Source: Anaerolineales bacterium (GTDB lineage Bacteria > Chloroflexota > Anaerolineae > 4572-78 > J111). From it: a DNA stretch of 64,000 nt. The position numbers were made by a program, and so were the translations under genes. Of the stretch, positions 41,853-50,066 are shown piece after piece. Under the pieces are notes generated by a model. It was not told the origin of the DNA and ran no database searches. It saw only the letters and a list, made by a program, of their open reading frames with translations. The stretch is from contig JABTUK010000005.1 of the NCBI GenBank assembly GCA_015075405.1, positions 124,001 to 188,000 of the forward strand, given 5' to 3'. The stretch's first letter is position 1. The number at the start of each line of letters is the position of its first letter.

Positions 41853-42807
41853 AGCGCAACTCATTTTGGTCACGGGAGGGGCCGGCTATATCGGCTCTCA
41901 ACTTATCCGTGATCTGGTCGCCGACCCCCGCTTTGCCAACGCCACCATTCGGATTTACGACAACATGCAGCGCCAGCATTACTGCGGCCTGATGGATTTA
42001 CCGACCAGGGGCCGCTATGAGTTTATCAGAGGGGATATTTTGGACCGGCTTAACCTGGAACGGGCCATGCATGGCGCTACCAGCGTGATCCATTTAGCCG
42101 CTTTGGTACGCACGCCGCTCAGTTTTGACCAGCCGGAGTGGACAGAACAGGTCAATCATTGGGGCACGGCGATGGTGGTTGATTGCGCCCTAAATATGGG
42201 TCTGCCCCATTTGCTTTACGTGAGTTCCGCCAGCGTTTACGGGCCGGGCGGCCCCTTTCGCGAGGAGGACGTCTGCCGGCCCGTTGGCCCTTACGCCATC
42301 TCTAAACGCAAAGGGGAAGAAGAGGTTATCCAGGGCGGCAAGCGGGGGTTGCCCTTTACCATTGTCCGCCTGGGCACAACCTTTGGCTACGCTCCGGCCA
42401 TGCGCTTTGATGCCGTAGCCGACCGGCTGACGTATCTGGTGGGGGTAGGCCGGCCGATGGTCATTCACGGCAGCGGCGAGCAAATCCGCCCGCACATCCA
42501 CATCCGGGATGCCTCGACGGTGCTGCGCCTGGCTCTGACCGACTTCAGAGCCAGAGGGGAAATTTTCAATGCCGTCACCCTTAACCCTACGGTTAACCAG
42601 ATTGCCCAAACCTTGCAGACCATCAGGCCGGGCGCATCCATTCGTTACACTGATCAGGACATCCTGACCGAATTGAGCTTTGAAGTAGATTCAATCAAGT
42701 TAATGGGGCTAGGGTTTCAACCTGAACTCAACCTGGAACAGGGTCTACGGGAGATGCTGGGCCACTGGCAGGGGTTTCGGCCGTTGGTGGTGGATAGTAT
42801 GGTGTGA
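41836..42807 (+). CDS. NAD-dependent epimerase/dehydratase family protein
   Basis: 323 residues. Rossmann motif GGAGYIG, HLAALV, catalytic YAISK with SSASVYG, and HIHIRDAST near the C-terminus, as in extended-SDR sugar-nucleotide enzymes (GalE-like). AGGAGG lies before ATG 41836, inside the cysH end. Substrate not identifiable. Confidence 0.88.
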   Translation: MTQPNKAQLILVTGGAGYIGSQLIRDLVADPRFANATIRIYDNMQRQHYCGLMDLPTRGRYEFIRGDILDRLNLERAMHGATSVIHLAALVRTPLSFDQPEWTEQVNHWGTAMVVDCALNMGLPHLLYVSSASVYGPGGPFREEDVCRPVGPYAISKRKGEEEVIQGGKRGLPFTIVRLGTTFGYAPAMRFDAVADRLTYLVGVGRPMVIHGSGEQIRPHIHIRDASTVLRLALTDFRARGEIFNAVTLNPTVNQIAQTLQTIRPGASIRYTDQDILTELSFEVDSIKLMGLGFQPELNLEQGLREMLGHWQGFRPLVVDSMV

Positions 42808-42871
42808 GGTGATTCCAAGGTTTGTGATAGGTGGCGCGTAGTGCTGTAGCGTAAAATATACCACGTACTAC

Positions 42872-42990
42872 AAAATCACCCTTCGATACGCCCACTCCCT
42901 GCGGTCGGGGCTACTCAGGATGATTTCCGGTTCTTTATCGCATCCTGAGTAGCTCTGAGCGAAGCGAGGGGCGTATCGAAGGGTGCGATT
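42872..42990. repeat. Palindromic repeat, TTCGATACG/CTGAGTAG family, copy 4
   Basis: AAAATCACCCTTCGATACGC, CTACTCAGGATGATTTCCGG, then ATCGCATCCTGAGTAG and CGTATCGAAGGGTGCGATT. Lies between convergent genes ending at 42807 and 43027 and may act as their shared terminator. Confidence 0.85.
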
Positions 42991-43026
42991 ATAAGAAATC
43001 CGAACTCAAGTTAAATTGGGGTTATT

Positions 43027-44982
43027 CTACGCCGCCAAACCCGCGATCATCCGCTCGATATTGGCCTGCTTTTGATTAATTTCGGCTTGCAGACGGGCTA
43101 CAGTCTGGTCAATCTGGGCCAGTTGTTCTTCGCTTTCGGTAAGCTGTTTGACGTAACGCCCGCGCAGTTTGCCTTCCTCGCCGGCATTCGACAGCACGGT
43201 CATATTTTTCTGGGCCTGCTCCTGAGCTTTATAAATTTTGCTCCGCTGCTGTTCCTGGTCGGCGCTGGCTTTTTCCAAACGGCTGATCTCGGCCCAGGCG
43301 TCGAGCAAAGCCCGCAGGCTGTCGTAAGCTTTTTGATCCAGCAGCTTATCGGCAAAGTAACGCTGCAAGCCCTGGTAGGATAAATTGCGTAATTCCTCGC
43401 GCCGCGAGCGCAAATAGCGTTCCTGCACCAAAAAATCGGTGATTTTGCCGGGCAAAGCTTCCACCTGATAGCGGTGGGTGTCGAGCGTTTTTTCCGCCGG
43501 GTCGGGTGTGTCAAAAATCACGTAATCGCTCAGGCTGTGTTCAATCAGGATCGTTTTGGCTTGAGTGGTGCGGTTATCCAGGTGGTAGGTGGTGCGGCGA
43601 ATATCGTACAGATTTTGCAGTAAATAGCCCTCTTTGATCCGCAGCGATTGAAGCTGGCTCTCGGTTTTGATTTCCTCTTTGATGCGCAGCCCCAATTCCA
43701 CCGCGTAGGAAATAACCGCCTCGGCCCCGTCGGCGGTAAACGGCAAAACCGCCTCGCCGACATATTCACCGTTTTCCAGCACTGTGACCGGGCCGCGTTC
43801 CAGGGTCAGGCCCGTTTCATTTTTGAAGCGCAGGGTAGCTACCGGATGGGTCGGCATTTTTGAGCCGTTGTAGATTAAATCCTTTTTGCAGCCCAAATTG
43901 CTGCTGACAATCGGCACCATGGCCGACTGCCCCCGGCCCACCGTCACCGGCACACTGACGTTGTACTGAAATAACTCGCCCATGGCCTGGCCGGTGGCTG
44001 CGCTTTGAACCGAAGCGGCCATGGTTGCGGTGGAAAAAGCGCGTTCAGCCTCAACTGAGGCCCTTTTCCTCATCATCATTGGTGCAGCCGCTGCGGGTGC
44101 AGGCGGTGCAGCAGAAGGCACTTCATCTTTCAGCGAAGCTGCATCAAACATCACCGGCGCTGCCGCCACCCGGTCTTCGTCCTTGACAATCGGCCGGGTG
44201 GGTGTATGCGGTGTGTAAAGGTCATACACAAAAGAAATCGGCATCCCCGCGGTCAGCGAAAGCGAAATATCGGTCAAATCCTCTTCCAGCCGATTATCAA
44301 AAATACCCCAACCCTGCAACAAAGCTTTTGGCTTAGCCTCAGCCTTAGCCTTAGCCTTAGCCTCTTCATCCATCACCAGCCGGTAACTGACCCGCCAGGT
44401 AGGCGCGGGCGCAATGTAACTCACCTCCAAATCATGGCTGCCGGGGCTGAGGCGGATGTTGATCGAGCGGTGTGTTTCCTGGCCCACTGCCGTTTGCAGA
44501 AAGAAACGCAGGTCGGCGGCAGCGACCTCATCGCGCAGTTCCAGCCCCACAATCCGGTTGAGCGGCAGCGCGGCGACCATATCCGTGCCTTCGCGCAGAA
44601 TTGTCACCAACGATTGTTCCAAAGGTTTTTCCTCAACCTCGTCCAGCCCGACCAGAATTCCGATTTCGGTGCTGCCATCGCTGCCCAGCAATTGGACGCT
44701 GCGCCCCCGCAGGGCAACCAACAAATCCCGCAGGCTACGAGTGTCATCGAGCACTACCGAGTTGCCGGCCAGCCGCTCGGCCTGGCTCTGGGGCGTATCG
44801 TAATCCACGCCGCGCACCTGGCCCGCGCCGTGATCTAGCACGGTCAGGCTTTTGAGCAGGTCATCCATCTCCTCGCGGCGAAAGGTCAATTTGATGGCTT
44901 CTCCTTCCACCGGCCCGCGCCGCCGAAAGTAGCCAACTCCGTGTTTGTAGAGAGTCATATGGGCAATAGGTAAATGGGTCAA
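43027..44982 (-). CDS. DUF4139/DUF4140-type protein
   Basis: 651 residues from TTG 44982, supported by AGGAG 6 nt upstream. N-terminal LYKHGVGYFRR and a beta-rich first domain, the central SYIAPAPTWRVSYRLVM and FDNRLEEDLTDISLSLTAG blocks typical of DUF4139, an Ala/Pro-rich linker (about 260-320), then a long C-terminal coiled coil (about 560-645). Function of the family is unknown. No signal peptide is seen. The segment KAKAKAEAKPKA is coded by AGCCTT/AGCCTC hexamer repeats (about 44330-44365) that match intergenic repeats elsewhere. Confidence 0.78.
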   Translation of the reverse strand: MTHLPIAHMTLYKHGVGYFRRRGPVEGEAIKLTFRREEMDDLLKSLTVLDHGAGQVRGVDYDTPQSQAERLAGNSVVLDDTRSLRDLLVALRGRSVQLLGSDGSTEIGILVGLDEVEEKPLEQSLVTILREGTDMVAALPLNRIVGLELRDEVAAADLRFFLQTAVGQETHRSINIRLSPGSHDLEVSYIAPAPTWRVSYRLVMDEEAKAKAKAEAKPKALLQGWGIFDNRLEEDLTDISLSLTAGMPISFVYDLYTPHTPTRPIVKDEDRVAAAPVMFDAASLKDEVPSAAPPAPAAAAPMMMRKRASVEAERAFSTATMAASVQSAATGQAMGELFQYNVSVPVTVGRGQSAMVPIVSSNLGCKKDLIYNGSKMPTHPVATLRFKNETGLTLERGPVTVLENGEYVGEAVLPFTADGAEAVISYAVELGLRIKEEIKTESQLQSLRIKEGYLLQNLYDIRRTTYHLDNRTTQAKTILIEHSLSDYVIFDTPDPAEKTLDTHRYQVEALPGKITDFLVQERYLRSRREELRNLSYQGLQRYFADKLLDQKAYDSLRALLDAWAEISRLEKASADQEQQRSKIYKAQEQAQKNMTVLSNAGEEGKLRGRYVKQLTESEEQLAQIDQTVARLQAEINQKQANIERMIAGLAA

Positions 44983-45133
44983 GGCAAACTCCTATGAAAA
45001 CAGGTGTCAGGTATCACGTGCCAGGTGTCAGGTCAAGATTTCCATTATTGGTGGCGTACTCCAGGCTCGTGAACACTTCTTCAGAAAGGGAACTAAAGGA
45101 ACTGAGGCAAACCCCCTGAGTTCCCCAGTTCCC

Positions 45134-45655
45134 TCAGTTCCTTTTTTCTAACGTCGCTTTAACGACGGTCATGATTTCTTCGATAGTTGCCATCATCAAC
45201 AAATCCCCTTCATGGTGGGAGTCCAGTACGATTAAGCCCCACTCGCGGAGTGTTTTGATGCTTTTAATCGCCTGGGGATGGTTGGCCAGATACTCGTTCA
45301 TAGCCGGTACAACGATAACCGGCCAGCCCGCGCCGATGGCCTCGGCCACCAGGGAGTGAGGCAAGGTATCGGCAATACCCTGGCTCATTTTGTTAATGGT
45401 ATTGAAAGTGGCCGGCACGACCAGGGTCAGGCCCGGCTCGCGGCCATTCAACAGCGCCGGATTGAAATAACTGCTCACCAGTTGGTGGCCTTGCTGGTCG
45501 GCCAGATTGTAAGGGCTAATAATGAGATGGGCGCTGTCGGTTAACAGGGTGTAAACCGGCAGCCCCAATTCGGTCAAGGTTTTCAACAAATCGGGGATAC
45601 AGCGAGCGGAACTGGACCCCGAAACTACCAGATAGATTGCTTTTAAATCGGTCAT
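45134..45655 (-). CDS. Flavoprotein-family protein (HFCD/PPC decarboxylase-like fold)
   Basis: 173 residues. IYLVVSGSSSARCIPDLLKTL, LVVPATFNTINKMSQGIADTL and VIVVPAMNEYLANHP match the homo-oligomeric flavin-containing Cys decarboxylase fold (PF02441), where the PAMN motif contacts substrate. Relatives include phosphopantothenoylcysteine decarboxylase and flavin prenyltransferase; no partner gene decides between them. GGAGG lies before ATG 45655. Confidence 0.85.
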   Translation of the reverse strand: MTDLKAIYLVVSGSSSARCIPDLLKTLTELGLPVYTLLTDSAHLIISPYNLADQQGHQLVSSYFNPALLNGREPGLTLVVPATFNTINKMSQGIADTLPHSLVAEAIGAGWPVIVVPAMNEYLANHPQAIKSIKTLREWGLIVLDSHHEGDLLMMATIEEIMTVVKATLEKRN

Positions 45656-45676
45656 GGCTCCAAATTCCTCCGTTGA

Positions 45677-45810
45677 TAATAGTTATCAGTAATCAGTGAA
45701 CAGTAATCAGTGGTCACTGATCAGTCTGATTACTGACTACTGATTACTGATTACTGATTACTGATTACTGATTACTGATTACTGACTACTGATTACTGGC
45801 TACTGATTAC
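45677..45810. repeat. Tandem heptamer repeat TACTGAT
   Basis: About fifteen units of TACTGAT/TACTGACTACTGAT with an inverted start (ATCAGTAATCAGTGAACAG). The stop codon TAA of the DtxR-type gene (45807-45809 on the minus strand) is part of one unit. Confidence 0.9.
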
Positions 45811-46481
45811 TGCTCTTGTAGGGCAACTAAAATAGATTTGGCGGCCTGATACCCCAAATTGTGCTGGGTTTGATCAATGGTGAGGGTTAAGGGACCTTCA
45901 AAAGGAGCGCGGGCTAATAGCAATACTTTTGTACCGGGATAAAGTCCCATGCTGCCCAAATAGCGCAGCAGTTCCGGGTCGTCGTCGTCCACTTCGACCA
46001 CAATCAGCCGGTCGCCGGGGCGCATGTCTACCAGACGGCCGCCTGATTGCGGCGAAATGGCGCCGCTGCGGCTGGGAATAGGCGCGCCATGCGGGTCGAA
46101 TTGGGGATCGCCCAGCGCCGCCGCCATCCGTTCCTCCAAATCTTCGCTGATGACGTGCTCCAACCTTTCGGCCTCTTCATGCACCCGGTCCCAGGGCACG
46201 TTCAAGGCTTCGGCCAGGTATAGTTCAATCAGACGGTGGTGACGAATAATCTCCAAAGCCAATTTCTGACCGGCCGGGGTAAATCTGACCCCCTGATAGG
46301 GTTCGTACTCAACCAGATGCAGCTCAGCCAATTTTTTGCACATATTGGTCACTGAAGCCGGGGCTACCCCCAACATCTCGGCCAGCGCCGACGTCGGAGC
46401 CTGACCGTTCTGTTCATGCAATTTATAAATGGCCTTGAGGTAATCCTGCATGGCCTGGCTGATAGCAACTCGTTCCACCAA
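45807..46481 (-). CDS. DtxR/MntR-family metal-dependent regulator with FeoA-like domain
   Basis: 224 residues from TTG 46481 (GTG 46478 also possible). HTH about 1-65 (MQDYLKAIYKLHEQ, TSALAEMLGVAPASVTNMCKKL), dimerisation/metal domain about 66-140 with HHRLIELYLAE, HEEAERLEHVISEDLEERM, and a C-terminal SH3/FeoA-like domain (about 150-222). It should repress iron or manganese transport genes when metal is bound; none is in the window. Divergent from the aminotransferase gene. Confidence 0.92.
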   Translation of the reverse strand: MVERVAISQAMQDYLKAIYKLHEQNGQAPTSALAEMLGVAPASVTNMCKKLAELHLVEYEPYQGVRFTPAGQKLALEIIRHHRLIELYLAEALNVPWDRVHEEAERLEHVISEDLEERMAAALGDPQFDPHGAPIPSRSGAISPQSGGRLVDMRPGDRLIVVEVDDDDPELLRYLGSMGLYPGTKVLLLARAPFEGPLTLTIDQTQHNLGYQAAKSILVALQEQ

Positions 46482-46577
46482 ATTTATCCCTTTGATATGG
46501 TAACTTTAAGAGGATAACCCTCGCCTGCCTCCTTGAGTGTAGCCTAGATGGGGAGAAGTGTCAAGCAATTTTAGCGA

Positions 46578-46606
46578 TTGACAATCCTTGTGTTCCATGT
46601 TATCCT
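46578..46606 (+). promoter_or_regulatory. Promoter of the aminotransferase gene
   Basis: TTGACA, 17-bp spacer, TATCCT. The following 160-nt leader is AT-rich with TTACGATT/TTAGATT-type repeat units (about 46640-46740); nothing else is seen in 46482-46769. Confidence 0.7.
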
Positions 46607-46769
46607 GCCGGGCCAATAGAGTCAATCAGGCAATGAAGCCCCAAGAATATTTACGATTTTAGATTTACAACTTACGATTAGAAAGATTAATTTCCATCCC
46701 TTTTCGTAAATCCAAAGTCGTAAATCGTAAATTAGTTTAGTTCCCTTTTTCAAACAGGAGATATTATTG

Positions 46770-47864
46770 ATGTCCGATAAGCCCGTTATCAATTTTACAC
46801 GTGGTGTGCCCGCCACCGAGTCTTTTCCCGTTGAAGATGTTATTGCTGCTTCAAAAGTAGCTCTGGAAAAATACGGGACGACCATTCTACAATACGGCTC
46901 CTCTTACGGCTTTTTGCCGCTGCGGGAGTGGCTGGCCGAATGGCAAGGCGTCTCCGTAGACCAGGTGTTGACCTCCAACGGTTCGCTCCAAATCATCGAG
47001 TTTTTGTGCTTTCATTTTATCCAGCCGGGCGATGTGGTCTTTACCGAGTCGCCCAGTTATGACCGCACTTTGACCATGCTGCGGCGGCACGGGGCCACGG
47101 TGGTCGGCATTCCTTTGGAGGCCGACGGCCCCAATATCGAGGCCCTGGAAGCTGCGCTTAAAGAGCGAGCGCCCAAATTTTTCTACCTCATCCCCGATTT
47201 TCAAAACCCGGCCGGGGCGACCTGCTCACTGGAAAAGCGACAAAAGCTGGCTGAATTAGCCAACCGGCACGGCTTCTGGCTGCTGGAGGATGCGCCTTAC
47301 CGCCCGCTCCGCTTCCGGGGCAAGCAGCAGCCCTCGCTGTACGAGTTGAACCCGGAGATGACCCTGCACATGCTCTCCTTTAGCAAGTTGGTTGGCCCCG
47401 GCCCGCGGGTGGGGATTTTGTATGGCCCGGCGGATTTACTCAAAAAGGTGGCTAAAATTGCCGAAGATACCTACATTACCCCATCACTATTGTCGCATGG
47501 CATTGTTTATGAGTTTTGCAACAGCGGTAAACTGCCCGACCAGATTGCCAAGCTAAAAGCGCTCTATGCCCCTCGACTGCAAGCCTGCCTCGATGCGCTG
47601 GACAAGCACCTGCCCGACGCCGAAACCACCCGGCCCGACGGCGGCTTTTTCCTGTCCGTCACCCTGCCGGAAGGAACCAGCACCGTCCAGGTGCGGGAGC
47701 AAGCCAAAGCGCACAACTTGAATCTGGCTGACGGCCAGGCCTTTTTCCCCAACGGCGGCGGCGAGCGATTCCTGCGGCTGCCCTACTGCGCCCTTAGCCC
47801 GGAAGAAATCAACGAGGGCATTAGCCGGCTGGCGGCTACGGTTAAAGAAGTAAGACAAGGTTAG
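46770..47864 (+). CDS. PLP-dependent aminotransferase (2-aminoadipate/MocR-like fold I)
   Basis: Start ATG 46770, 9 nt after CAGGAG. 364 residues. YGSSYGFLPLREWLAEW, SNGSLQIIEFLC, PDFQNPAGATCSLEKRQKL, EDAPYRPLRF and the PLP-lysine region LSFSKLVGPGPRVG define the 2-aminoadipate/LysN and MocR-like aminotransferase group. There is no N-terminal GntR domain, so it is an enzyme. Substrate may be alpha-aminoadipate or an aromatic or branched amino acid. Confidence 0.9.
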   Translation: MSDKPVINFTRGVPATESFPVEDVIAASKVALEKYGTTILQYGSSYGFLPLREWLAEWQGVSVDQVLTSNGSLQIIEFLCFHFIQPGDVVFTESPSYDRTLTMLRRHGATVVGIPLEADGPNIEALEAALKERAPKFFYLIPDFQNPAGATCSLEKRQKLAELANRHGFWLLEDAPYRPLRFRGKQQPSLYELNPEMTLHMLSFSKLVGPGPRVGILYGPADLLKKVAKIAEDTYITPSLLSHGIVYEFCNSGKLPDQIAKLKALYAPRLQACLDALDKHLPDAETTRPDGGFFLSVTLPEGTSTVQVREQAKAHNLNLADGQAFFPNGGGERFLRLPYCALSPEEINEGISRLAATVKEVRQG

Positions 47865-47917
47865 TATCACGTGCCATGTGTCAGGCGTCAGGTTGTTAAA
47901 TTCATCTGACGTCTGTC

Positions 47918-47956
47918 AAAAAGACCTCACAGGTTCTACAAATCTGTGAGGTCTTT
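47918..47956. terminator. Bidirectional terminator between convergent genes
   Basis: AAAGACCTCACAG pairs with CTGTGAGGTCTTT, with T-rich flanks on both strands. It serves the aminotransferase (plus) and amylomaltase (minus) genes. Sequence is related to the hairpin at 19528-19566. Confidence 0.85.
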
Positions 47957-47960
47957 ATTT

Positions 47961-49580
47961 TTACTTAGCCTCAGCCTTAGTTTCATCCTGAGCTTGTCGA
48001 AGGGCCTTAGCCTCTTCTTCCGCCTTCTTTTGCCAAAGGGCCGGGTCGCGCCCGTACAAGTCAACCAGTTCACTCAAGCGGTTAGCCACCCAGGGATTGA
48101 GCGCCTCGCTGCGGTAACGCCAGGCCCAGTTGCCGCCCAACACCGAAGGGGTGTTCATGCGGGCGTCGCTGTCCAGATTAAGCGCATCCTGAAAGGGGAT
48201 GATGGCCAAACGCGCCACCGAGGCTATCGCCAGCCTGATAAAATCCCAGACAATATCATCATCGGGGCGGGCCAGGTAGCGCCGAACCAAATCTTTTTCT
48301 TCCGGCGTCCGCTCGCGGTACCAGCCTTTGGTGGTGTCGTTGTCGTGGGTGCCGGTGTAAACTACGGCATTGCGCCCGTGGTTGTGCGGCAAAAACTTAT
48401 TGGTTGCGTCAAGCCCCCCCGCCTCTTTGCTGTCAAAGGCGAACTGTAGAATCTTCATACCGGGGAATTTAAAGTGGTCCCGCAGCGCTTCCACTTCGGG
48501 GGTAATAACCCCCAAATCTTCGGCCAGGATGGGCAATGTACCCAATTCTTTTTCAATCGTTTCAAATAACTCCATCCCCGGCGCTTTGACCCAGCGGCCA
48601 TTAATGGCCGTATCTTCGCCAAACGGCACTTCCCAGTAGGCTTCAAAACCGCGAAAATGGTCAATCCGAATAATATCAACCAGGCGCAGAGTGGCCTGTA
48701 TCCGCTCGATCCACCACTGATAATCCTGGGCAGCCATCTTTTTCCAGTTGTAAAGCGGATTGCCCCAGAGCTGCCCGGTTTCACTAAAATAATCGGGTGG
48801 CACCCCGGCGACCACCGTCGGCTGGCCTTCTTTATCCAAAAAGAACAACTCGCGATTGGCCCAGACATCCACACTGTCGGGAGCCACAAAAATGGGAATG
48901 TCGCCAATAATGCGGATGCCCTGACCGTTGGCGTACTCCTTGACGGCCGTCCACTGTTGGAAAAAGTAATATTGCAGCACCTTTTTCACGGCGATGGCTT
49001 CGGCCTGTTCCTGCCGCCAGCGTTTGAGCGCGGCCGGACGGCGCAGGGCAATATCTTTAGCCCAATAGTTGCTCCACATCGCCCCAAAAACATTTTCCGC
49101 CGCCGCCTGGCGGTCATACTGTTCTTTGACCGCCATAAACAGGGCGAAATCGTCCAGCCAGCCGGCGTGTTCGGCGCAAAAAGCCTCAAAATCGGCCCGG
49201 CGCTCGGCGCTGGCCCCGGCCAAAAAATTGCGGGCGGCTCGCTCAAGCAGGGGGATTTTCCAATGGATGACCCAGCCAAAGTCAATGGTATCCACCGGGA
49301 AAGGCGGAATTTCGGCCAGCTCGCCGGCGCTTAAATCGCCCGCTTCGATCAGCTTGGTCAAATTGATAAGCAAGGGATTACCGGCGAAGGAGGAAAAAGA
49401 GGCATAGGGCGAGTCGCCGTAGCCGGTTGGGCCGAGCGGCAGCACCTGCCACAACGATTGTTTGGCCGCTACCAAAAAGTCAACAAATTGAAAAGCCGCC
49501 TCCCCCAAATCGCCCATACCGTGCGGGCCGGGAAAAGAGGTAGGGTGCAGTAAAATACCACTGGCGCGGGTAAGTTCCAT
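47961..49580 (-). CDS. malQ: 4-alpha-glucanotransferase (amylomaltase, GH77)
   Basis: 539 residues. GH77 blocks: SFPGPHGMGDLG, LPLGPTGYGDSPYASFSSFAGNP, catalytic nucleophile region IRIDHFRGFEAYW, acid/base ILAEDLGVIT, and GTHDNDTTKGWY. It transfers alpha-1,4-glucan segments between maltodextrins. The last 20 or so residues (KALRQAQDETKAEAK) are coded by the CTGAGCTTGTCGAAGG and AGCCTC repeat words, so the C-terminus was extended by repeat DNA. GGGAGA precedes ATG 49580. Confidence 0.93.
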   Translation of the reverse strand: MELTRASGILLHPTSFPGPHGMGDLGEAAFQFVDFLVAAKQSLWQVLPLGPTGYGDSPYASFSSFAGNPLLINLTKLIEAGDLSAGELAEIPPFPVDTIDFGWVIHWKIPLLERAARNFLAGASAERRADFEAFCAEHAGWLDDFALFMAVKEQYDRQAAAENVFGAMWSNYWAKDIALRRPAALKRWRQEQAEAIAVKKVLQYYFFQQWTAVKEYANGQGIRIIGDIPIFVAPDSVDVWANRELFFLDKEGQPTVVAGVPPDYFSETGQLWGNPLYNWKKMAAQDYQWWIERIQATLRLVDIIRIDHFRGFEAYWEVPFGEDTAINGRWVKAPGMELFETIEKELGTLPILAEDLGVITPEVEALRDHFKFPGMKILQFAFDSKEAGGLDATNKFLPHNHGRNAVVYTGTHDNDTTKGWYRERTPEEKDLVRRYLARPDDDIVWDFIRLAIASVARLAIIPFQDALNLDSDARMNTPSVLGGNWAWRYRSEALNPWVANRLSELVDLYGRDPALWQKKAEEEAKALRQAQDETKAEAK

Positions 49581-49597
49581 AAGTGTGTCTCCCTTAA

Positions 49598-49701
49598 TAT
49601 ACTAAGCGCACGCTAAAATTTCCGTAGGACGGCATCCCTATGCCGTCCGCTGACGCATGGGGATGCGTCAGCTACGGAAATTTTGAAATGCGTTGGGTAT
49701 A
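49598..49701. repeat. 104-bp MITE-like palindrome with two inner hairpins
   Basis: Outer ends TATAC...GTATA, then perfect arms AAAATTTCCGTAG/CTACGGAAATTTT. Between them are two independent hairpins, GACGGCAT/ATGCCGTC and CTGACGCAT/ATGCGTCAG, so the whole folds as a cruciform-like junction. Only copy in the window. Confidence 0.88.
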
Positions 49702-49837
49702 TAATGGCGAAAATTATAACATAGTACCCCCGTCCTGTCACTTGAACAGAGGTCGAAATTCTTCCAGCATTGACGATTACCATCAATAGTGTTAACATAG
49801 CCCTAAACAATTCCCAAAAAGTAAAACATCCATTCTT

Positions 49838-50006
49838 GTAGTTCGTGGTGCATTTACGTTACGCCCTACGCACCACGCACCACGTCCTTGAAGGATTTAA
49901 AGCCTGGAAATATAGGTGTCCAGAAAAATTCTTTCCCAACAATCAAGGTAGCAGGGTAGCAAAGTAGCAATTTGTTACCTGCCACCCTGCTACTTGCTAC
50001 CTGTTT
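49838..50006. repeat. Short-unit repeat hairpins in the 49581-50066 gap
   Basis: GTTCGTGGTGCATT paired with ACGCACCACGCACCACG, and GGTAGCAGGGTAGC paired with CCACCCTGCTACTTGCTACC. Together with 49598-49701 they fill the gap; no gene is seen there. Confidence 0.75.
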
Positions 50007-50066
50007 CAGTGGCGAAAACTTTTCTAGAGAACTATACCTTAGCTCCCTCTTTCGAGAATACTTATT

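Noticed and set aside
45677..45810. Tandem TACTGAT array as a CRISPR array
   Set aside because: Units are 7 bp and contiguous, with no 25-40-bp repeats, no unique spacers and no cas genes.
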